64,000 nucleotides of DNA from Alsobacter ponti (GTDB taxonomy: Bacteria > Pseudomonadota > Alphaproteobacteria > Rhizobiales > Beijerinckiaceae), in NCBI RefSeq assembly GCF_024294805.1, contig NZ_JANCLU010000005.1, forward strand, positions 204,156 to 268,155. The letters run 5' to 3'. The notes below the pieces were generated by a model, which was given only the letters and a program-made list of their open reading frames with translations, did not search any database and was not told the origin of the DNA. Position numbers and translations under genes: made by a program. Positions 31,843 to 42,069 of the stretch are shown here, piece by piece (within the stretch, counting starts at the first letter, position 1; each line of letters starts with the position of its first letter).

Positions 31843-34092
31843 TCAGCCCTTGAACCTGTTCGTCTTCGGGAAGCCCTTGGGCGGCAGGCGGCCGGATTCG
31901 GCCCGGTTGCCGAGCCAGTCCTTGAGGTCGGCGGCGGACACGGTCCAGGTCCGGCCCGAAGTGTCGAGCCAGGTCAGCCCGTCTTCGAGCCTAAAGACCT
32001 TGGCGTCGGAGACGCCGCCGTCCTTGTAGCGTTGCAGGCGAACGCCCTTGCCGCGCCCCATCTCCGGCACCTGGTCGAGCGGAAAAGCCAGCAGCTTCCG
32101 GTTCTCCCCGACCACGGCGACGTGGTCGCCCTCCACCGGGGTGACCAGCGCCGCCTTGTGCTTGGCGTCGACGTTGAGCACCTGCCGGCCCTTGCGGGTG
32201 TTGGCCACCACGTCGTCGGCGAGGGCGACGAAGCCGCGCCCTTCCGTGGAGACGAACAGCAGCTTGCCCCCGGCCTTGTAGGGCCACACGTCGACGATGT
32301 CCGCGCCCTCGTCGATATCCGCCATCAGGCGGATCGGGTCGCCGAAGCCGCGGCCGCCGGGCAGCTTCGCGGCGTCGAGCGTGTAGACCTTGCCGTTGGT
32401 CGCGAGCACCAGGACCTTGGCCGTGGTCTCGGAGAAGAACGCCGTCTTGAGCGCGTCGTCGCCCTTGAACTGCAGCGTCGAGAGGTCCTGGACGTGTCCC
32501 TTGAGGGCGCGGATCCAGCCCTTCTGGGTCGCCACGACGGTCAGCGGCTCGCGCTCGACCATGGCCTCGGCGATGTCGAAGTCGCCGACGTCGGGCGCGT
32601 CGGCGAAGCTGGTGCGCCGCTTGCCGAGGGGGGTCTCGGGGCCGAAGCTCTTCTTCACCTCGCGGATCTGCCAGGCGATGGTCTTCCACTGCTTGTCGCC
32701 GGAGGCGAGCAGCGCGTCGATCTCGTCCTTCTCCTTGACGAGATTGTCGAGCTCGCGCTTGAGCTCCATCTCCTCCAGCTTGCGCAGCGAGCGCAGGCGG
32801 GTGTTGAGGATCGCCTCGGCCTGGTTGTCCGTCAGCTCGAAGAACCGCATCAGCTCGGCCTTCGGCTCGTCCTCCTCGCGGATGATCTTGATGACCTTGT
32901 CGAGGTCCAGGTAGACGATCAGCAGGCCGCGCAGGATCTCCAGCCGCTTTTCGATCTGCGCCAGGCGGAAGGCGGAGCGGCGCTGCAGCACGACGCGGCG
33001 GTGGTCGAGCCATTCGCGCAGCGCCTCATTGAGCCCAAGCACACGGGGCACCACGCCGCCCGAAAGCACGTTCATGTTCATCGGAATGCGGCTTTCAAGC
33101 TCGGTGAGCTTGAACAGCGCCTCCATGAGCAGGGCGGGGTCGACGGTGCGGCTGCGCGGCTCCAGAACGATGCGCACGTCCTCCGCCGACTCGTCTCGGA
33201 TGTCGGCGAGCATGGGCAGCTTGCGCTCGTTGAGCAGCTCGGCCGTCTTCTCGATCAGCCGGGCCTTGGGGACCAGATAGGGAATCTCGGTGACCACGAT
33301 CACCCAGCCGCCGCGCCCGACCTCCTCCTTGTGCCAGCGAGCCCGCACGCGGAAGGAGCCGCGGCCGGTGCGATAGGTCTCGAGGATGGAGGCGCGCGCC
33401 TCGACGATGATGCCGCCGGTCGGGAAATCCGGCCCCGGCACAAAGGTCATCAGCTGGTCGGACGTGGCGGTCGGGTGGGTGATGAGATACAGCGCCGCGT
33501 CGCACAGCTCGGCGGCGTTGTGCGGCGGGATCGAGGTCGCCATGCCCACCGCGATCCCCTGCGAGCCGTTGGCCAGCAGGTTCGGGAAGGCCGCCGGGAG
33601 CACGACCGGCTCCTCGTCCTCGCCGTTGTAGGTGTCGCGGAAATCGACCGCGTCCTCGTCGATGCCGTCGAGCAGCAGCCGCGCCACGTCGGTCATGCGC
33701 GCTTCGGTGTAGCGGTAGGCCGCCGCGCCGTCGCCGTCGATGTTGCCGAAATTGCCCTGCCCGTCGACCAACGGGTAGCGCTGCGCGAAGTCCTGCGCCA
33801 GGCGCACCAGCGCGTCGTAGACCGCCTGGTCGCCGTGCGGGTGGAACTTGCCGATCACGTCGCCGACGATGCGGGCGCATTTCTTGAAGGCGGAGCCGGG
33901 ATCGAGCCGCAGCAGCCGCATGGCGTGCAGGATGCGCCGGTGCACCGGCTTCAGCCCGTCGCGAGCGTCCGGCAGCGCGCGATGCATGATGGTCGACAGC
34001 GCATAGGCGAGATAGCGCTCCTCGAGCGCCGACTTGAGGTCGATGCTCTCGACGCCTTCGCCCCCGGCTGGCGGATCTACCGGCTTACCCAT
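31843..34092 (-). CDS. parC: DNA topoisomerase IV subunit A
   Basis: Decatenates replicated chromosomes with ParE. 749 residues, one DNA-breakage domain ([26 protein letters not shown]) and a C-terminal beta-propeller region. Catalytic tyrosine Y128 in [10 protein letters not shown]. The quinolone-region loop is [10 protein letters not shown], with Gln where E. coli GyrA/ParC have Ser. The coiled-coil tower ([16 protein letters not shown]) fits. A perfect LexA box lies 25 bases before the start. Confidence 0.96.
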   Translation of the reverse strand: MGKPVDPPAGGEGVESIDLKSALEERYLAYALSTIMHRALPDARDGLKPVHRRILHAMRLLRLDPGSAFKKCARIVGDVIGKFHPHGDQAVYDALVRLAQDFAQRYPLVDGQGNFGNIDGDGAAAYRYTEARMTDVARLLLDGIDEDAVDFRDTYNGEDEEPVVLPAAFPNLLANGSQGIAVGMATSIPPHNAAELCDAALYLITHPTATSDQLMTFVPGPDFPTGGIIVEARASILETYRTGRGSFRVRARWHKEEVGRGGWVIVVTEIPYLVPKARLIEKTAELLNERKLPMLADIRDESAEDVRIVLEPRSRTVDPALLMEALFKLTELESRIPMNMNVLSGGVVPRVLGLNEALREWLDHRRVVLQRRSAFRLAQIEKRLEILRGLLIVYLDLDKVIKIIREEDEPKAELMRFFELTDNQAEAILNTRLRSLRKLEEMELKRELDNLVKEKDEIDALLASGDKQWKTIAWQIREVKKSFGPETPLGKRRTSFADAPDVGDFDIAEAMVEREPLTVVATQKGWIRALKGHVQDLSTLQFKGDDALKTAFFSETTAKVLVLATNGKVYTLDAAKLPGGRGFGDPIRLMADIDEGADIVDVWPYKAGGKLLFVSTEGRGFVALADDVVANTRKGRQVLNVDAKHKAALVTPVEGDHVAVVGENRKLLAFPLDQVPEMGRGKGVRLQRYKDGGVSDAKVFRLEDGLTWLDTSGRTWTVSAADLKDWLGNRAESGRLPPKGFPKTNRFKG

Positions 34093-34116
34093 GCGCTGAT
34101 CCCTGTGGAATGACAG

Positions 34117-34131
34117 GAACGCTTAGCGAAC
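34117..34131. promoter_or_regulatory. LexA (SOS) box upstream of parC
   Basis: Plus strand GAAC-GCTTAGC-GAAC, equal to GTTC-N7-GTTC on the parC strand, an exact match to the alphaproteobacterial LexA consensus. It overlaps the -10 of a possible promoter (TTGCTC at 34143-34148, 17-base spacer, TAAGCG at 34120-34125). Confidence 0.7.
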
Positions 34132-34174
34132 AAGGCGAGTCGGAGCAAGGCCGCCGCGCCCGCCGTCCCCAGCT

Positions 34175-34909
34175 TCAGTCCCGCCCCCCGGCGGTGACCG
34201 CCGCCACGAACGCCGCCCGCACCTCCGGCAGCGGGAGCCCGCGCGGGCCGAACAGGTCGCGGGCTAGGAAATGGCCGGTGAGCGCGAAGGCGGCGGCAAG
34301 ATCGGCGCGGTCCGGCATCGCCCGGCCCTGCCCTTCGCGCAGAAAGGCGGGGAGCGCAAGCAGGCGGTCGCGCCACGGCTCGCCGGCCGCAGCCGAGACC
34401 GCGCGGCCGCTGCGCGGCGACACCCAGACCAAATCGTCGCGCGTGCCGGTAACGGCGCATTCGGCCAGGTCCAGCCCAAAGCCGAGCTCCGCGAGAAAGG
34501 CCAGCTCGTAGCGCACCACCAGCGGCGCGGCCAGCTCCGGGTCGTGCAGCGCGTCGATGACAACGCCGAGCGCCTCGAAGAGCCCCGGGTGCGGATCGCG
34601 CTCGGGAAGCAGGCGCGTCAGCGCGCCCAGCGCCGAGAGGGCGTAGAGCGCCTCGGGCGAACCCAGCAGCGTCGCGGCGCGGGCGTTGGTCGCCTCGACC
34701 GTGTAATGCCCCAAATGCTCGTCGAGCCGCGCTCGCCACACCGCCTCGACCGCGTTGCCGGCCTGCAGCATCGGTTGCATGCGTGGCGAGCGGCCGCCGC
34801 GCACCAGGCCGAGGTGGCGGCCGTGCTCCCGCGTCAGGAGCTCGAGCAGAACGCCGGACTCCCCGTGGCGCCGGGCGCCGATGACGATGGCCTCGTCCCG
34901 CCACTCCAC
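34175..34909 (-). CDS. recO: DNA repair protein RecO
   Basis: Mediator that loads RecA on SSB-coated DNA. 244 residues. The N-terminal OB fold reads WRDEAIVIGARRHGESGVLLELLT, EHGRHLGLVRGGRS. The usual zinc-finger cysteines of many RecO proteins are absent here, with only one cysteine (AECAVTG). GTG start at 34907-34909 with AAGGAG inside the end of era. The gap to era is 9 bases. Confidence 0.93.
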   Translation of the reverse strand: MEWRDEAIVIGARRHGESGVLLELLTREHGRHLGLVRGGRSPRMQPMLQAGNAVEAVWRARLDEHLGHYTVEATNARAATLLGSPEALYALSALGALTRLLPERDPHPGLFEALGVVIDALHDPELAAPLVVRYELAFLAELGFGLDLAECAVTGTRDDLVWVSPRSGRAVSAAAGEPWRDRLLALPAFLREGQGRAMPDRADLAAAFALTGHFLARDLFGPRGLPLPEVRAAFVAAVTAGGRD

Positions 34910-34918
34910 CGGCGCGCC

Positions 34919-35848
34919 CTACTCCTTGGGAAACTCCAGCCCCATCTCGCGGTAACGGGCGGGATCGTCGATCCAGTCCTCGCGCACCTTCACGAAGAGG
35001 AAGAGGTGGACCTTGGTGTCGGCCGCCTCGGCGATCTCCTTGCGGGCCGCCTCGCCGATCGCCCGGATGGTCTGGCCGCCCTTGCCGAGCACGATCTTGC
35101 GCTGGCTCTCGCGCGTCACGAAGATCGTCTGCTCGATGCGGGCCGAACCGTCCTTCATCGTCTTCCACTGGTCGGTCTCGACCGTGGACTGGTAGGGCAG
35201 CTCGTCGTGCAGGCGCTCGAACAGCTTCTCGCGCGTGATCTCGGCCGCAAGCATCCGCAGCGGCACGTCGGACACCTCGTCCTCGGGGAACAGCCACGGG
35301 CCTTCCGGCATCATCGCCGCGAGCCGCGTCCTGACACGGTCGACGCCGTCGCCCCCGAGCGCCGAGATCATGAACGTCTCGTCGAAGGGCAGGCGCGCGT
35401 TGAGGTCGGCGGCGAGGTCGAGGAGCCTGGGCCGCTCGACGGCGTCGATCTTGTTGAGGATCAGCACCTTGCGCCGGCCCATGCCCTTCAGCACGGCGAG
35501 GATGGCCTCGACCTCCTCGTCGACGCCCTTGCGCGCGTCGACCAGCAGCGCCACCACGTCGGCGTCGCCGGCACCGCCCCAGGCGGAGGTGACCATGGCG
35601 CGGTCGAGCCGCCGCTTGGGCGCGAAGATGCCGGGCGTGTCGATGACGACGATCTGCGCCGGGCCGTCGAGAACGATGCCGCGCACCAGCGAGCGCGTGG
35701 TCTGCACCTTGCGCGAGACGATCGACACCTTGGCGCCGACCAGCGCATTGATGAGCGTCGACTTGCCGGCGTTGGGCGCGCCGATCAGCGCCACGTAGCC
35801 GCATCGCGTGGGGCCGGAGGTCCCCTGCCCGGTCGTCGGGTCCGTCAT
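34919..35848 (-). CDS. era: GTPase Era
   Basis: Essential GTPase that helps mature 16S rRNA and 30S subunits. 309 residues. G1 GAPNAGKST, G3 DTPGIF, G4 NKID, then a C-terminal KH domain (IFVTRESQRKIVLGKGGQTIRAIG). The ATG overlaps the rnc stop (ATGA), and recO follows, the usual rnc-era-recO order. Confidence 0.97.
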   Translation of the reverse strand: MTDPTTGQGTSGPTRCGYVALIGAPNAGKSTLINALVGAKVSIVSRKVQTTRSLVRGIVLDGPAQIVVIDTPGIFAPKRRLDRAMVTSAWGGAGDADVVALLVDARKGVDEEVEAILAVLKGMGRRKVLILNKIDAVERPRLLDLAADLNARLPFDETFMISALGGDGVDRVRTRLAAMMPEGPWLFPEDEVSDVPLRMLAAEITREKLFERLHDELPYQSTVETDQWKTMKDGSARIEQTIFVTRESQRKIVLGKGGQTIRAIGEAARKEIAEAADTKVHLFLFVKVREDWIDDPARYREMGLEFPKE

Positions 35849-36552
35849 GCCACCGCCTTGCCGACGCCTTCGCGCGTCATGAACGCTTCGGCCGCCGCCT
35901 GCTCGGCCAGCCGCTTGGAACGCCCTTCGCCGATCACCGGCTCGAACCCGTCGATCTCGGCCGAAATGCGGAACACCGGCGCGTGGTCCGGGCCGGACCG
36001 CTCGATCTCCCGGTAGGTCGGCGGCTGCTTGCCGCGCGCCAGCGCCCATTCCTGCAGGGAGGACTTGGGGTCGCGCACGGAGCGGCCGGGCTCGGTCATC
36101 TTCGGGCCGAAGGACCGCACCACCAGGTCGCGAGCCGGCCCGAAGCCGCCGTCCAGGTACACAGCGGCGATGATCGCCTCGCAGACATCGGCGAGGATCG
36201 CCTCCTTCTTGCGCAGGCCGGCGGCCATCTCGCCCTGGCCGAGCCGGATGAACGGGCCGACGTCCCATTCCGCCGCTACCTCTGCGCAGGTCTCGCGCCG
36301 CACGAGGTGGGCCAGCCGGCGCGACAGCTCGCCTTCCGTGGCCTCCGGGAAGCCCTGGTAGAGCAGTTCGGCCACTGACAGGCCGAGCACGCGGTCGCCG
36401 AGGAACTCGAGCCGCTGGTAGTTCGGGCCGCCCGCCGCCGGGGTGCGCTGGGCGCTGATATGGGTCAGCGCCCGCTCCAGCGGCAGCCGGTCGCGGAAGC
36501 TGTAGCCCAGCCTGGCCTCGAGGTGGGAGAGGTCCGTCCTGGCGCGCGCCAT
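35845..36552 (-). CDS. rnc: Ribonuclease III
   Basis: Double-stranded RNA endonuclease that cuts rRNA precursors. 235 residues. The signature YQRLEFLGDRVLGLSVAE lies near residue 45, with a second acidic site in DVCEAIIAAVYLDGG. C-terminal double-stranded RNA binding domain (DPKSSLQEWALARGKQPPTYR). ATG at 36550-36552 is chosen because it is 2 bases after the lepB stop; an open frame to 36618 would overlap lepB. Confidence 0.95.
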   Translation of the reverse strand: MARARTDLSHLEARLGYSFRDRLPLERALTHISAQRTPAAGGPNYQRLEFLGDRVLGLSVAELLYQGFPEATEGELSRRLAHLVRRETCAEVAAEWDVGPFIRLGQGEMAAGLRKKEAILADVCEAIIAAVYLDGGFGPARDLVVRSFGPKMTEPGRSVRDPKSSLQEWALARGKQPPTYREIERSGPDHAPVFRISAEIDGFEPVIGEGRSKRLAEQAAAEAFMTREGVGKAVA

Positions 36553-36554
36553 CG

Positions 36555-37334
36555 TCAGCCGACCGGCTTGAGCAGCCTGTTCCACCGCACGGTCCAGGGC
36601 CATTCCCAGATCCGCCACGCCGCGCCGTCCTCCCGGATGGAGAAGAAGATGATCTCCGCGCGGCCGATCAGGTTCTCGAACGGCACGTAGCCGACGCCCT
36701 GTGAGGACATGTCGCGCGAGTCGAGCGAGTTGTCGCGGTTGTCGCCCATCATGAAGAAGTGGCCCGCCGGCACGGCGTAGACGGCCGTGTTGCGGCCGAG
36801 CCGGTTGCCGAACATGTCCAACTCCTGGATCGTATAGCTGACGCCGTTCGGCAGGGTCTCCCGGTAGAAGGTGGCGCGGTCGCGGTAGCCCGCCCCGGCG
36901 GGCACTTCCTGCTGGCCCAGCCGCTCCTTCTTCACCGGCTCGCCGTTGATGTGGAGGATGCCGTCGATCATCTGGATGCGGTCGTTCGGAAGGCCGATGA
37001 CGCGCTTGATGTAGTCGGTGGCGTTGTCGCGCGGCAGCTTGAAGACGACGATGTCGCCGCGCTTCGGTTCGGCGGCCCAGATCCGCCCGGAGAAGATGGC
37101 GGGGCCGTAGGGAAACGAGTAGCGCGAATAGCCGTAGGAATATTTGGAGACGAACAGGTAGTCGCCGATCAGCAGGGTCGGGATCAGCGACCCGGAGGGG
37201 ATATTGAACGGCTGAAACAGGAAAGTTCGCACCACCAGCGCGATGAGCAGCGCCTGGATGATGACCTTGATCGTTTCGAGGATGCCGCCTTCGTCGGCCT
37301 GCTTCTGGTTCGCCACGCGGCCCGGCTCTGTCAT
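36555..37334 (-). CDS. lepB: Signal peptidase I
   Basis: Inner-membrane enzyme removing signal peptides. 259 residues with one N-terminal membrane segment (23-42) and the catalytic dyad at S49 in NIPSGSLIPTLLIGD and K110 in DYIKRVIGLP. The residue after the catalytic serine is Leu where Met is usual. GDNRDNSLDSR is present near the C-terminus. Preceded by AGAGGAC. Confidence 0.96.
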   Translation of the reverse strand: MTEPGRVANQKQADEGGILETIKVIIQALLIALVVRTFLFQPFNIPSGSLIPTLLIGDYLFVSKYSYGYSRYSFPYGPAIFSGRIWAAEPKRGDIVVFKLPRDNATDYIKRVIGLPNDRIQMIDGILHINGEPVKKERLGQQEVPAGAGYRDRATFYRETLPNGVSYTIQELDMFGNRLGRNTAVYAVPAGHFFMMGDNRDNSLDSRDMSSQGVGYVPFENLIGRAEIIFFSIREDGAAWRIWEWPWTVRWNRLLKPVG

Positions 37335-37428
37335 TGATCGTCCTCTGGAGCTCCCGGCTCCGCCTGTCTGCGGCCCCGGTGCGGTATAGACCCGCCCCCC
37401 TGCCTTGGCAAACGCTCGGCGGGCCGCG

Positions 37429-37836
37429 TCAGGCAGGCGTCGACGGCCGCGCCTCGATGACGACGACGGCAAGCGCCGTGGGGTGCTCGTCGGTCAGCGT
37501 CACGTGGATCACGGCTTCGTGTCCCGGCGGCGTCAGCTCCCGCAGGCGCGCCAGCGCGCCGTTCTCCAGCTTCATCGTCGGCGCGCCGGAGGGCAGGTTG
37601 ACGACGCCCATGTCGCGCATGAAGACGCCGCGGTTGAACCCCGTTCCGAGCGCCTTGGAGCAGGCCTCCTTGGCCGCGAAACGCTTGGCGTAGGAGGCCG
37701 CCCGCTCGGCCCGCCGCTCCGACTTGCGCTGCTCCGTCTCGGTGAAGACGCGCTGGATGAAGCGCTCGCCGAACCGCGCCAGCGTCTTCTCGATGCGACG
37801 GATGTCGCAGAGGTCCGAGCCGATGCCGACGATCAC
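37429..37836 (-). CDS. acpS: Holo-[acyl-carrier-protein] synthase
   Basis: Transfers phosphopantetheine from CoA to acyl carrier protein. 135 residues. [20 protein letters not shown] and [16 protein letters not shown] supply the magnesium ligands. GTG start at 37834-37836 overlaps the pdxJ stop (GTGA). The pair pdxJ-acpS is a common arrangement. Confidence 0.95.
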   Translation of the reverse strand: MIVGIGSDLCDIRRIEKTLARFGERFIQRVFTETEQRKSERRAERAASYAKRFAAKEACSKALGTGFNRGVFMRDMGVVNLPSGAPTMKLENGALARLRELTPPGHEAVIHVTLTDEHPTALAVVVIEARPSTPA

Positions 37837-38606
37837 GGGCGCGTTCCCGCCGCTTTGGCCCGCCCGGCGTCCATGGCCGCCCGCATGCGGCGGATGGCGG
37901 CGTCGAGCCCCACGAAAACGGCCTCGCCGACGAGGAAATGCCCGATGTTCAGCTCCGCGATCTGCGGCAGGCCGGCGATCCGCTCGGCCGTGTCGTAGTC
38001 GAGCCCGTGGCCGGCGTGGACCTCCAGCCCGAGCGCGGCCGCGCTCTCGGCCGCGCGCGCCAGCCGCTCGAACTCGCGCTCGGCGCGCTTGAGGTCGCCG
38101 TGCTCCACCGCCTCGCACCACGAGCCGGTGTGCAGTTCGACCACCGGCGCTCCCAGCTCGCGCGACGCCGCCACGGGCTCGGCGTCGGCCTCGATGAACA
38201 TCGAGACGCGGATGCCAGCGGCGTTCAGCTCGGCCACGAAGGGGGCGAGGTGGTTGTGCCCCTTCACGACGTCGAGGCCGCCTTCGGTGGTGCGCTCCTC
38301 GCGCTTTTCGGGGACCAGGCACACGGCGTGGGGCCGCACGTCGAGCGCGATGCGCAGCATGTCGCCGGTCGCCGCCATCTCGAAGTTCAGCGGAACCGTG
38401 ATGTCGCGCTTCAGGCGCGCCATGTCCTCGTCGTGGATGTGGCGGCGGTCCTCGCGCAGATGCGCGGTGATGCCGTCGGCTCCCGCCTCGATGGCCAGCA
38501 GCGCGGCGCGCGCCGGGTCCGGCCTCGCGCCGCCGCGCGCGTTGCGGATGGTGGCGACGTGGTCGATGTTGACGCCGAGGCGAAGCTTGGTCGGGGTCTG
38601 GCTCAT
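37833..38606 (-). CDS. pdxJ: Pyridoxine 5'-phosphate synthase
   Basis: Last ring-forming step of DXP-dependent vitamin B6 synthesis. 257 residues, TIM barrel. [56 protein letters not shown] and [12 protein letters not shown] are diagnostic. Start ATG 38604-38606, 3 bases after the pyrE stop. Confidence 0.97.
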   Translation of the reverse strand: MSQTPTKLRLGVNIDHVATIRNARGGARPDPARAALLAIEAGADGITAHLREDRRHIHDEDMARLKRDITVPLNFEMAATGDMLRIALDVRPHAVCLVPEKREERTTEGGLDVVKGHNHLAPFVAELNAAGIRVSMFIEADAEPVAASRELGAPVVELHTGSWCEAVEHGDLKRAEREFERLARAAESAAALGLEVHAGHGLDYDTAERIAGLPQIAELNIGHFLVGEAVFVGLDAAIRRMRAAMDAGRAKAAGTRP

Positions 38607-38609
38607 GTC

Positions 38610-39194
38610 CTACGCCTTGAGGCCGCGGCTGCCGGGCTTGACCGGCGGCAAGGCGGCGAGTTCGGGCGGCAGCTGGTCGGCAGGATAGGCAGGGATGTCG
38701 AGGCTGGCCAGGCTGACGAGCGGAACGCCGATATCCGCCTTGCCGGCCGAACGGTCGATCAGGCAGGCCGCGCCGACGATGCGGCCGGGGTGCTCGCGGA
38801 TGGCGTCCAGGCACTCGCGCGAGGACAGCCCGGTGGTGATGATGTCCTCCACCATCAGCACGCGCGCGTTCTCGGGGATCTCGAAGCCGCGGCGCAGCCG
38901 GAACTTGCCGTCCTCGCGCTCCACGAAGATAGCCTTGGCGCCGAGCTGGCGGGCCGTCTCGTAGCCCGGCACGATGCCGCCGACCGCCGGCGAGACCACG
39001 ATGTCGATGTCGCCGAAGGCGGCGCGCGCCTTCTCGGCCAGGGCGCGGCACAGTTTCTCCGTGCGCGCGGGGTCCTGGAACACGAACATCTTCTGCAGGA
39101 ACACCGGGCTGCGCAGGCCGGACGAGAGGATGAAATGCCCCTCCAGCAACGCGCCGGCCGCCCGGAACTCGTCGAGAACCTCGTCCTTCGTCAT
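38610..39194 (-). CDS. pyrE: Orotate phosphoribosyltransferase
   Basis: Forms orotidine monophosphate. 194 residues; [32 protein letters not shown] and the PRPP loop [14 protein letters not shown]. The extended C-terminus ([24 protein letters not shown]) fits alphaproteobacterial PyrE. I use the ATG at 39192-39194 with GGTGAG before it. Confidence 0.95.
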   Translation of the reverse strand: MTKDEVLDEFRAAGALLEGHFILSSGLRSPVFLQKMFVFQDPARTEKLCRALAEKARAAFGDIDIVVSPAVGGIVPGYETARQLGAKAIFVEREDGKFRLRRGFEIPENARVLMVEDIITTGLSSRECLDAIREHPGRIVGAACLIDRSAGKADIGVPLVSLASLDIPAYPADQLPPELAALPPVKPGSRGLKA

Positions 39195-39257
39195 GATCTC
39201 ACCCAATGAAGTCGCGGAGGCATCGCAGATGAAGGGCGGCGATGCAAGCAGGCGCGC

Positions 39258-41474
39258 CTAGCCGTTGACGCGCTGGACGGAGCTGACAACCGAGCGCTGC
39301 TTGAGCTGGCTGATGATCGCGTTGAGATGCTTGAGGTTCCACACCTCGAGATCGATGACCACCTCGCGGAAGTCGGAGGCGCCCTTGCTCGTCACCGAGA
39401 TGGAATCGATGTTGCCGTCGTTGTCGCCGATGATCTGGGTGATCTGCGCCAGCGTGCCCGGCTCGTTGATCGCCGTCACGGCGATCTGCGCCGGGAAACG
39501 CTGCGGCTCGGTCTCGTCGATGTCCCAGCGCACGTCGAGCCAGCGATCGGGCTGGTCGTCGAAGGCGGTCAGCGCCGGCGACTGGATGGGGTAGACGGTG
39601 ATGCCCTCCCCCGGATTGAGGATGCCGACGATGCGGTCTCCCGGCACGGCGCCGCCGTTCGGGGCGAAGCGCACCGGCAATTCGCCGTTGATGCCGCGGA
39701 TCGGGATCGAGCGGGCGGCCTTGTCCGCCGCCGCTCCATTCTGGCCGGGCACCTTGAACACCAGGCCCTCGGCCTTCTTGAGCCCGAACCAGCCGCTCTC
39801 CCGGCTGGCCTCGCCCGCGCCGATGCGCTCTTCCTTGAAGTCCGGATAGACCGCCTTGACCACGTCGCCGGAGAAGATCTCCCCCCGCCCGACGGCGGCG
39901 AGCACGTCGTCCAGCGAGGTCCGGGCGAGGCGCGGCAGCGCGGCGCGCAGCTTCTCCTCGGAATAGGTCTTCTTGGCCCTCTCGAAGGCGCGCTCGACGA
40001 TCTGCCGGCCGAGCCCGGCGTACTGCTTGCGCACCGCGGCGCGGGTGGCGCGGCGGATGGCGGCGCGGGCCTTGCCGGTGACGACGATCGACTCCCAGGC
40101 GGCGGGCGGCGCCTGGCCGGGGGCGCGGGCGATCTCCACCTCGTCGCCACTGTGCAGCTCGGACAGCAGCGGCACGATGCGGCCGTTGACCTTGCAGCCG
40201 ACCGCCGTGTTGCCGACGTCGGTGTGGACGGCGTAGGCGAAGTCGATCGGCGTGGCGCCGCGCGGCAGCGCGATCAGCCGGCCCTTCGGGGTGAAGCAGA
40301 ACACCTGGTCGTGGAACAATTCGAGCTTGGTGTGCTCCAGGAACTCCTCGGGGCTGTCCCCCTCCGACAGCGTTTCGACCGTGCGGCGAAGCCACTCGTA
40401 GGCGCGACTCTCGCGCGCGAGCGCGCTGTTGTCGCCGCCCCTGCCCTCCTTGTAGAGCGCATGCGCGGCGATGCCGTACTCGTTCACCTGATCCATCGCC
40501 TCGGTGCGGATCTGCAGCTCGACGCGCTGGCGGCCGGGGCCGACCACCGTGGTGTGCAGCGACTGGTAGTCGTTCTGCTTGGGGGTCGAGATGTAGTCCT
40601 TGAACCGCCCGGGCACCGTCGGCCACGTCGTGTGGACGATGCCGAGCACCGCGTAACAGGCGGCGATGTCGCTGACGACGACGCGGAAGCCGAAGATGTC
40701 CGACAATTGCTCGAAGGAGACCGACTTGCGCTCCATCTTCTTCCAGATGGAATAGGCGCGCTTGCGCCGGCCCTTCACCGCCGCCTTGATGCCGTGGGCC
40801 TGGAGCCGCGCCGTCAGCTCGGACTCGATGTCGTGGATCAGCTTGCCGCTGCGCCCGCCGATCTCGTCCAGCCGCGCGCTCACCATGGCGTGCGCCTCGG
40901 GCGAGAAATGGCGGAAGGCGAGGTCCTCGAGCTCCTCGCGCAGCTCCTGCATGCCCATGCGCCCGGCGAGCGGGGCGTAGATCTCCAGCGTCTCCTCGGC
41001 GATCCGGGCGCGCTTCTCCGGCGGCACGTGGTGCAGCGTGCGCATGTTGTGCAGGCGGTCGGCCAGCTTGACGAGCAGCACGCGCACGTCGTCGGCGATG
41101 GCCAGCAGCAGCTTGCGGAAATTTTCCGCCTGCGCCGCCTTCTTCGACACGAGGTCGAGCTTCTTGATCTTGGTGAGGCCATCGACCAGCGCGCCGATCT
41201 CGCGGCCGAACACGTGGTCGATCTCCTCGCGCGTCGCCTCGGTGTCCTCGATCGTGTCGTGCAGCACGGCGGCGACGATGGTCGCATCGTCGAGGCGCAG
41301 CTCGGTGAGCAGGGCCGCCACCTCGAGCGGATGGGAGATGTAGGGATCGCCCGACGCGCGCTTCTGCGAGCCGTGCGCCTTCATCGCGTAGACATAGGCG
41401 CGGTTCAGCAGCGCCTCGTCGGCGTTGGGATTGTAGCGCTTGACGCGCTCGACAAGTTCGTACTGCCGCATCAT
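39258..41474 (-). CDS. rsh: Bifunctional (p)ppGpp synthetase/hydrolase (Rel/SpoT type)
   Basis: Alarmone enzyme controlling the stringent response. 738 residues. HD hydrolase domain (HPLEVAALL, HDTIEDTEAT, KLADRLHNMRTL), synthetase domain with RFKDYISTPKQNDYQSLHT, where the RFKD motif marks bifunctional enzymes, then TGS (VFCFTPKGRLIALPRGATPIDFAY) and a C-terminal ACT domain. Start at the first of two ATG codons (41469-41474). Separated from rpoZ by a terminator, so it needs its own promoter. Confidence 0.95.
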   Translation of the reverse strand: MMRQYELVERVKRYNPNADEALLNRAYVYAMKAHGSQKRASGDPYISHPLEVAALLTELRLDDATIVAAVLHDTIEDTEATREEIDHVFGREIGALVDGLTKIKKLDLVSKKAAQAENFRKLLLAIADDVRVLLVKLADRLHNMRTLHHVPPEKRARIAEETLEIYAPLAGRMGMQELREELEDLAFRHFSPEAHAMVSARLDEIGGRSGKLIHDIESELTARLQAHGIKAAVKGRRKRAYSIWKKMERKSVSFEQLSDIFGFRVVVSDIAACYAVLGIVHTTWPTVPGRFKDYISTPKQNDYQSLHTTVVGPGRQRVELQIRTEAMDQVNEYGIAAHALYKEGRGGDNSALARESRAYEWLRRTVETLSEGDSPEEFLEHTKLELFHDQVFCFTPKGRLIALPRGATPIDFAYAVHTDVGNTAVGCKVNGRIVPLLSELHSGDEVEIARAPGQAPPAAWESIVVTGKARAAIRRATRAAVRKQYAGLGRQIVERAFERAKKTYSEEKLRAALPRLARTSLDDVLAAVGRGEIFSGDVVKAVYPDFKEERIGAGEASRESGWFGLKKAEGLVFKVPGQNGAAADKAARSIPIRGINGELPVRFAPNGGAVPGDRIVGILNPGEGITVYPIQSPALTAFDDQPDRWLDVRWDIDETEPQRFPAQIAVTAINEPGTLAQITQIIGDNDGNIDSISVTSKGASDFREVVIDLEVWNLKHLNAIISQLKQRSVVSSVQRVNG

Positions 41475-41527
41475 GAGGCGGCTACGCCTTCCACGCTCCG
41501 GGGCCGGCAATTCGGCCCTTGCCCATC

Positions 41528-41557
41528 AGTATCGAGGCTGAATCATGCCCCCGACAA
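41528..41557 (-). promoter_or_regulatory. Possible rsh promoter
   Basis: Minus-strand TTGTCG (41552-41557), 18-base spacer, GATACT (41528-41533), between the rpoZ terminator and rsh. Confidence 0.3.
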
Positions 41558-41630
41558 GCCCGAATGCGAGATAACGGCGATGCGGCGGGATACAAGTCCC
41601 CAAGGGAGCGCTAACCGCCCGCCCCGGACG

Positions 41631-41657
41631 AAAAAGCCCGGCGCGAGGGCCGGGCTT
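41631..41657 (-). terminator. Intrinsic terminator after rpoZ
   Basis: Stem AAGCCCGGC/GCCGGGCTT with a 6-base loop (41634-41657), ending leftward in TTTTT. It lies 26 bases beyond the rpoZ stop and separates it from rsh. Confidence 0.85.
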
Positions 41658-41682
41658 CGTCATACGGCGATGAGGGGGAGGC

Positions 41683-42069
41683 TTACTCGCCCTCGTCCTC
41701 GGTCTCGGCCGGGGGCACAAGGCCCTCGAGGCCGCGCAGCAGGTCCTCTTCCGTCATGCGGTCGAACTCGACCGAGCTGTCGTCGCCGCCGGCGGCGGGC
41801 CCGCCGATCATCGGCACCGACTCGGGCTCCGGCTCGTCGACGTCGACGTGCTTCTGCAACGAGTGGATGTAGTCTTCCTTCAGGTCCTCGGGAGAGATCG
41901 TCTCGTCGGCGATCTCGCGAAGGGCCACGACGGGGTTTTTGTCGCGATCGCGCTCGATGGTCAGCGGCGACCCGGCCGAAATCATCCGCGCGCGGTGGCT
42001 GGCGAGCAGGACGAGTTCGAAACGGTTGTCGACCTTGTCGATGCAGTCTTCGACGGTGACGCGAGCCAT
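41683..42069 (-). CDS. rpoZ: RNA polymerase subunit omega
   Basis: 128 residues. [32 protein letters not shown] and [15 protein letters not shown] are the omega signature, followed by an acidic tail ([21 protein letters not shown]..). In many bacteria omega binds ppGpp and rpoZ lies next to rsh, as here. GGAG precedes the ATG. Confidence 0.97.
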   Translation of the reverse strand: MARVTVEDCIDKVDNRFELVLLASHRARMISAGSPLTIERDRDKNPVVALREIADETISPEDLKEDYIHSLQKHVDVDEPEPESVPMIGGPAAGGDDSSVEFDRMTEEDLLRGLEGLVPPAETEDEGE

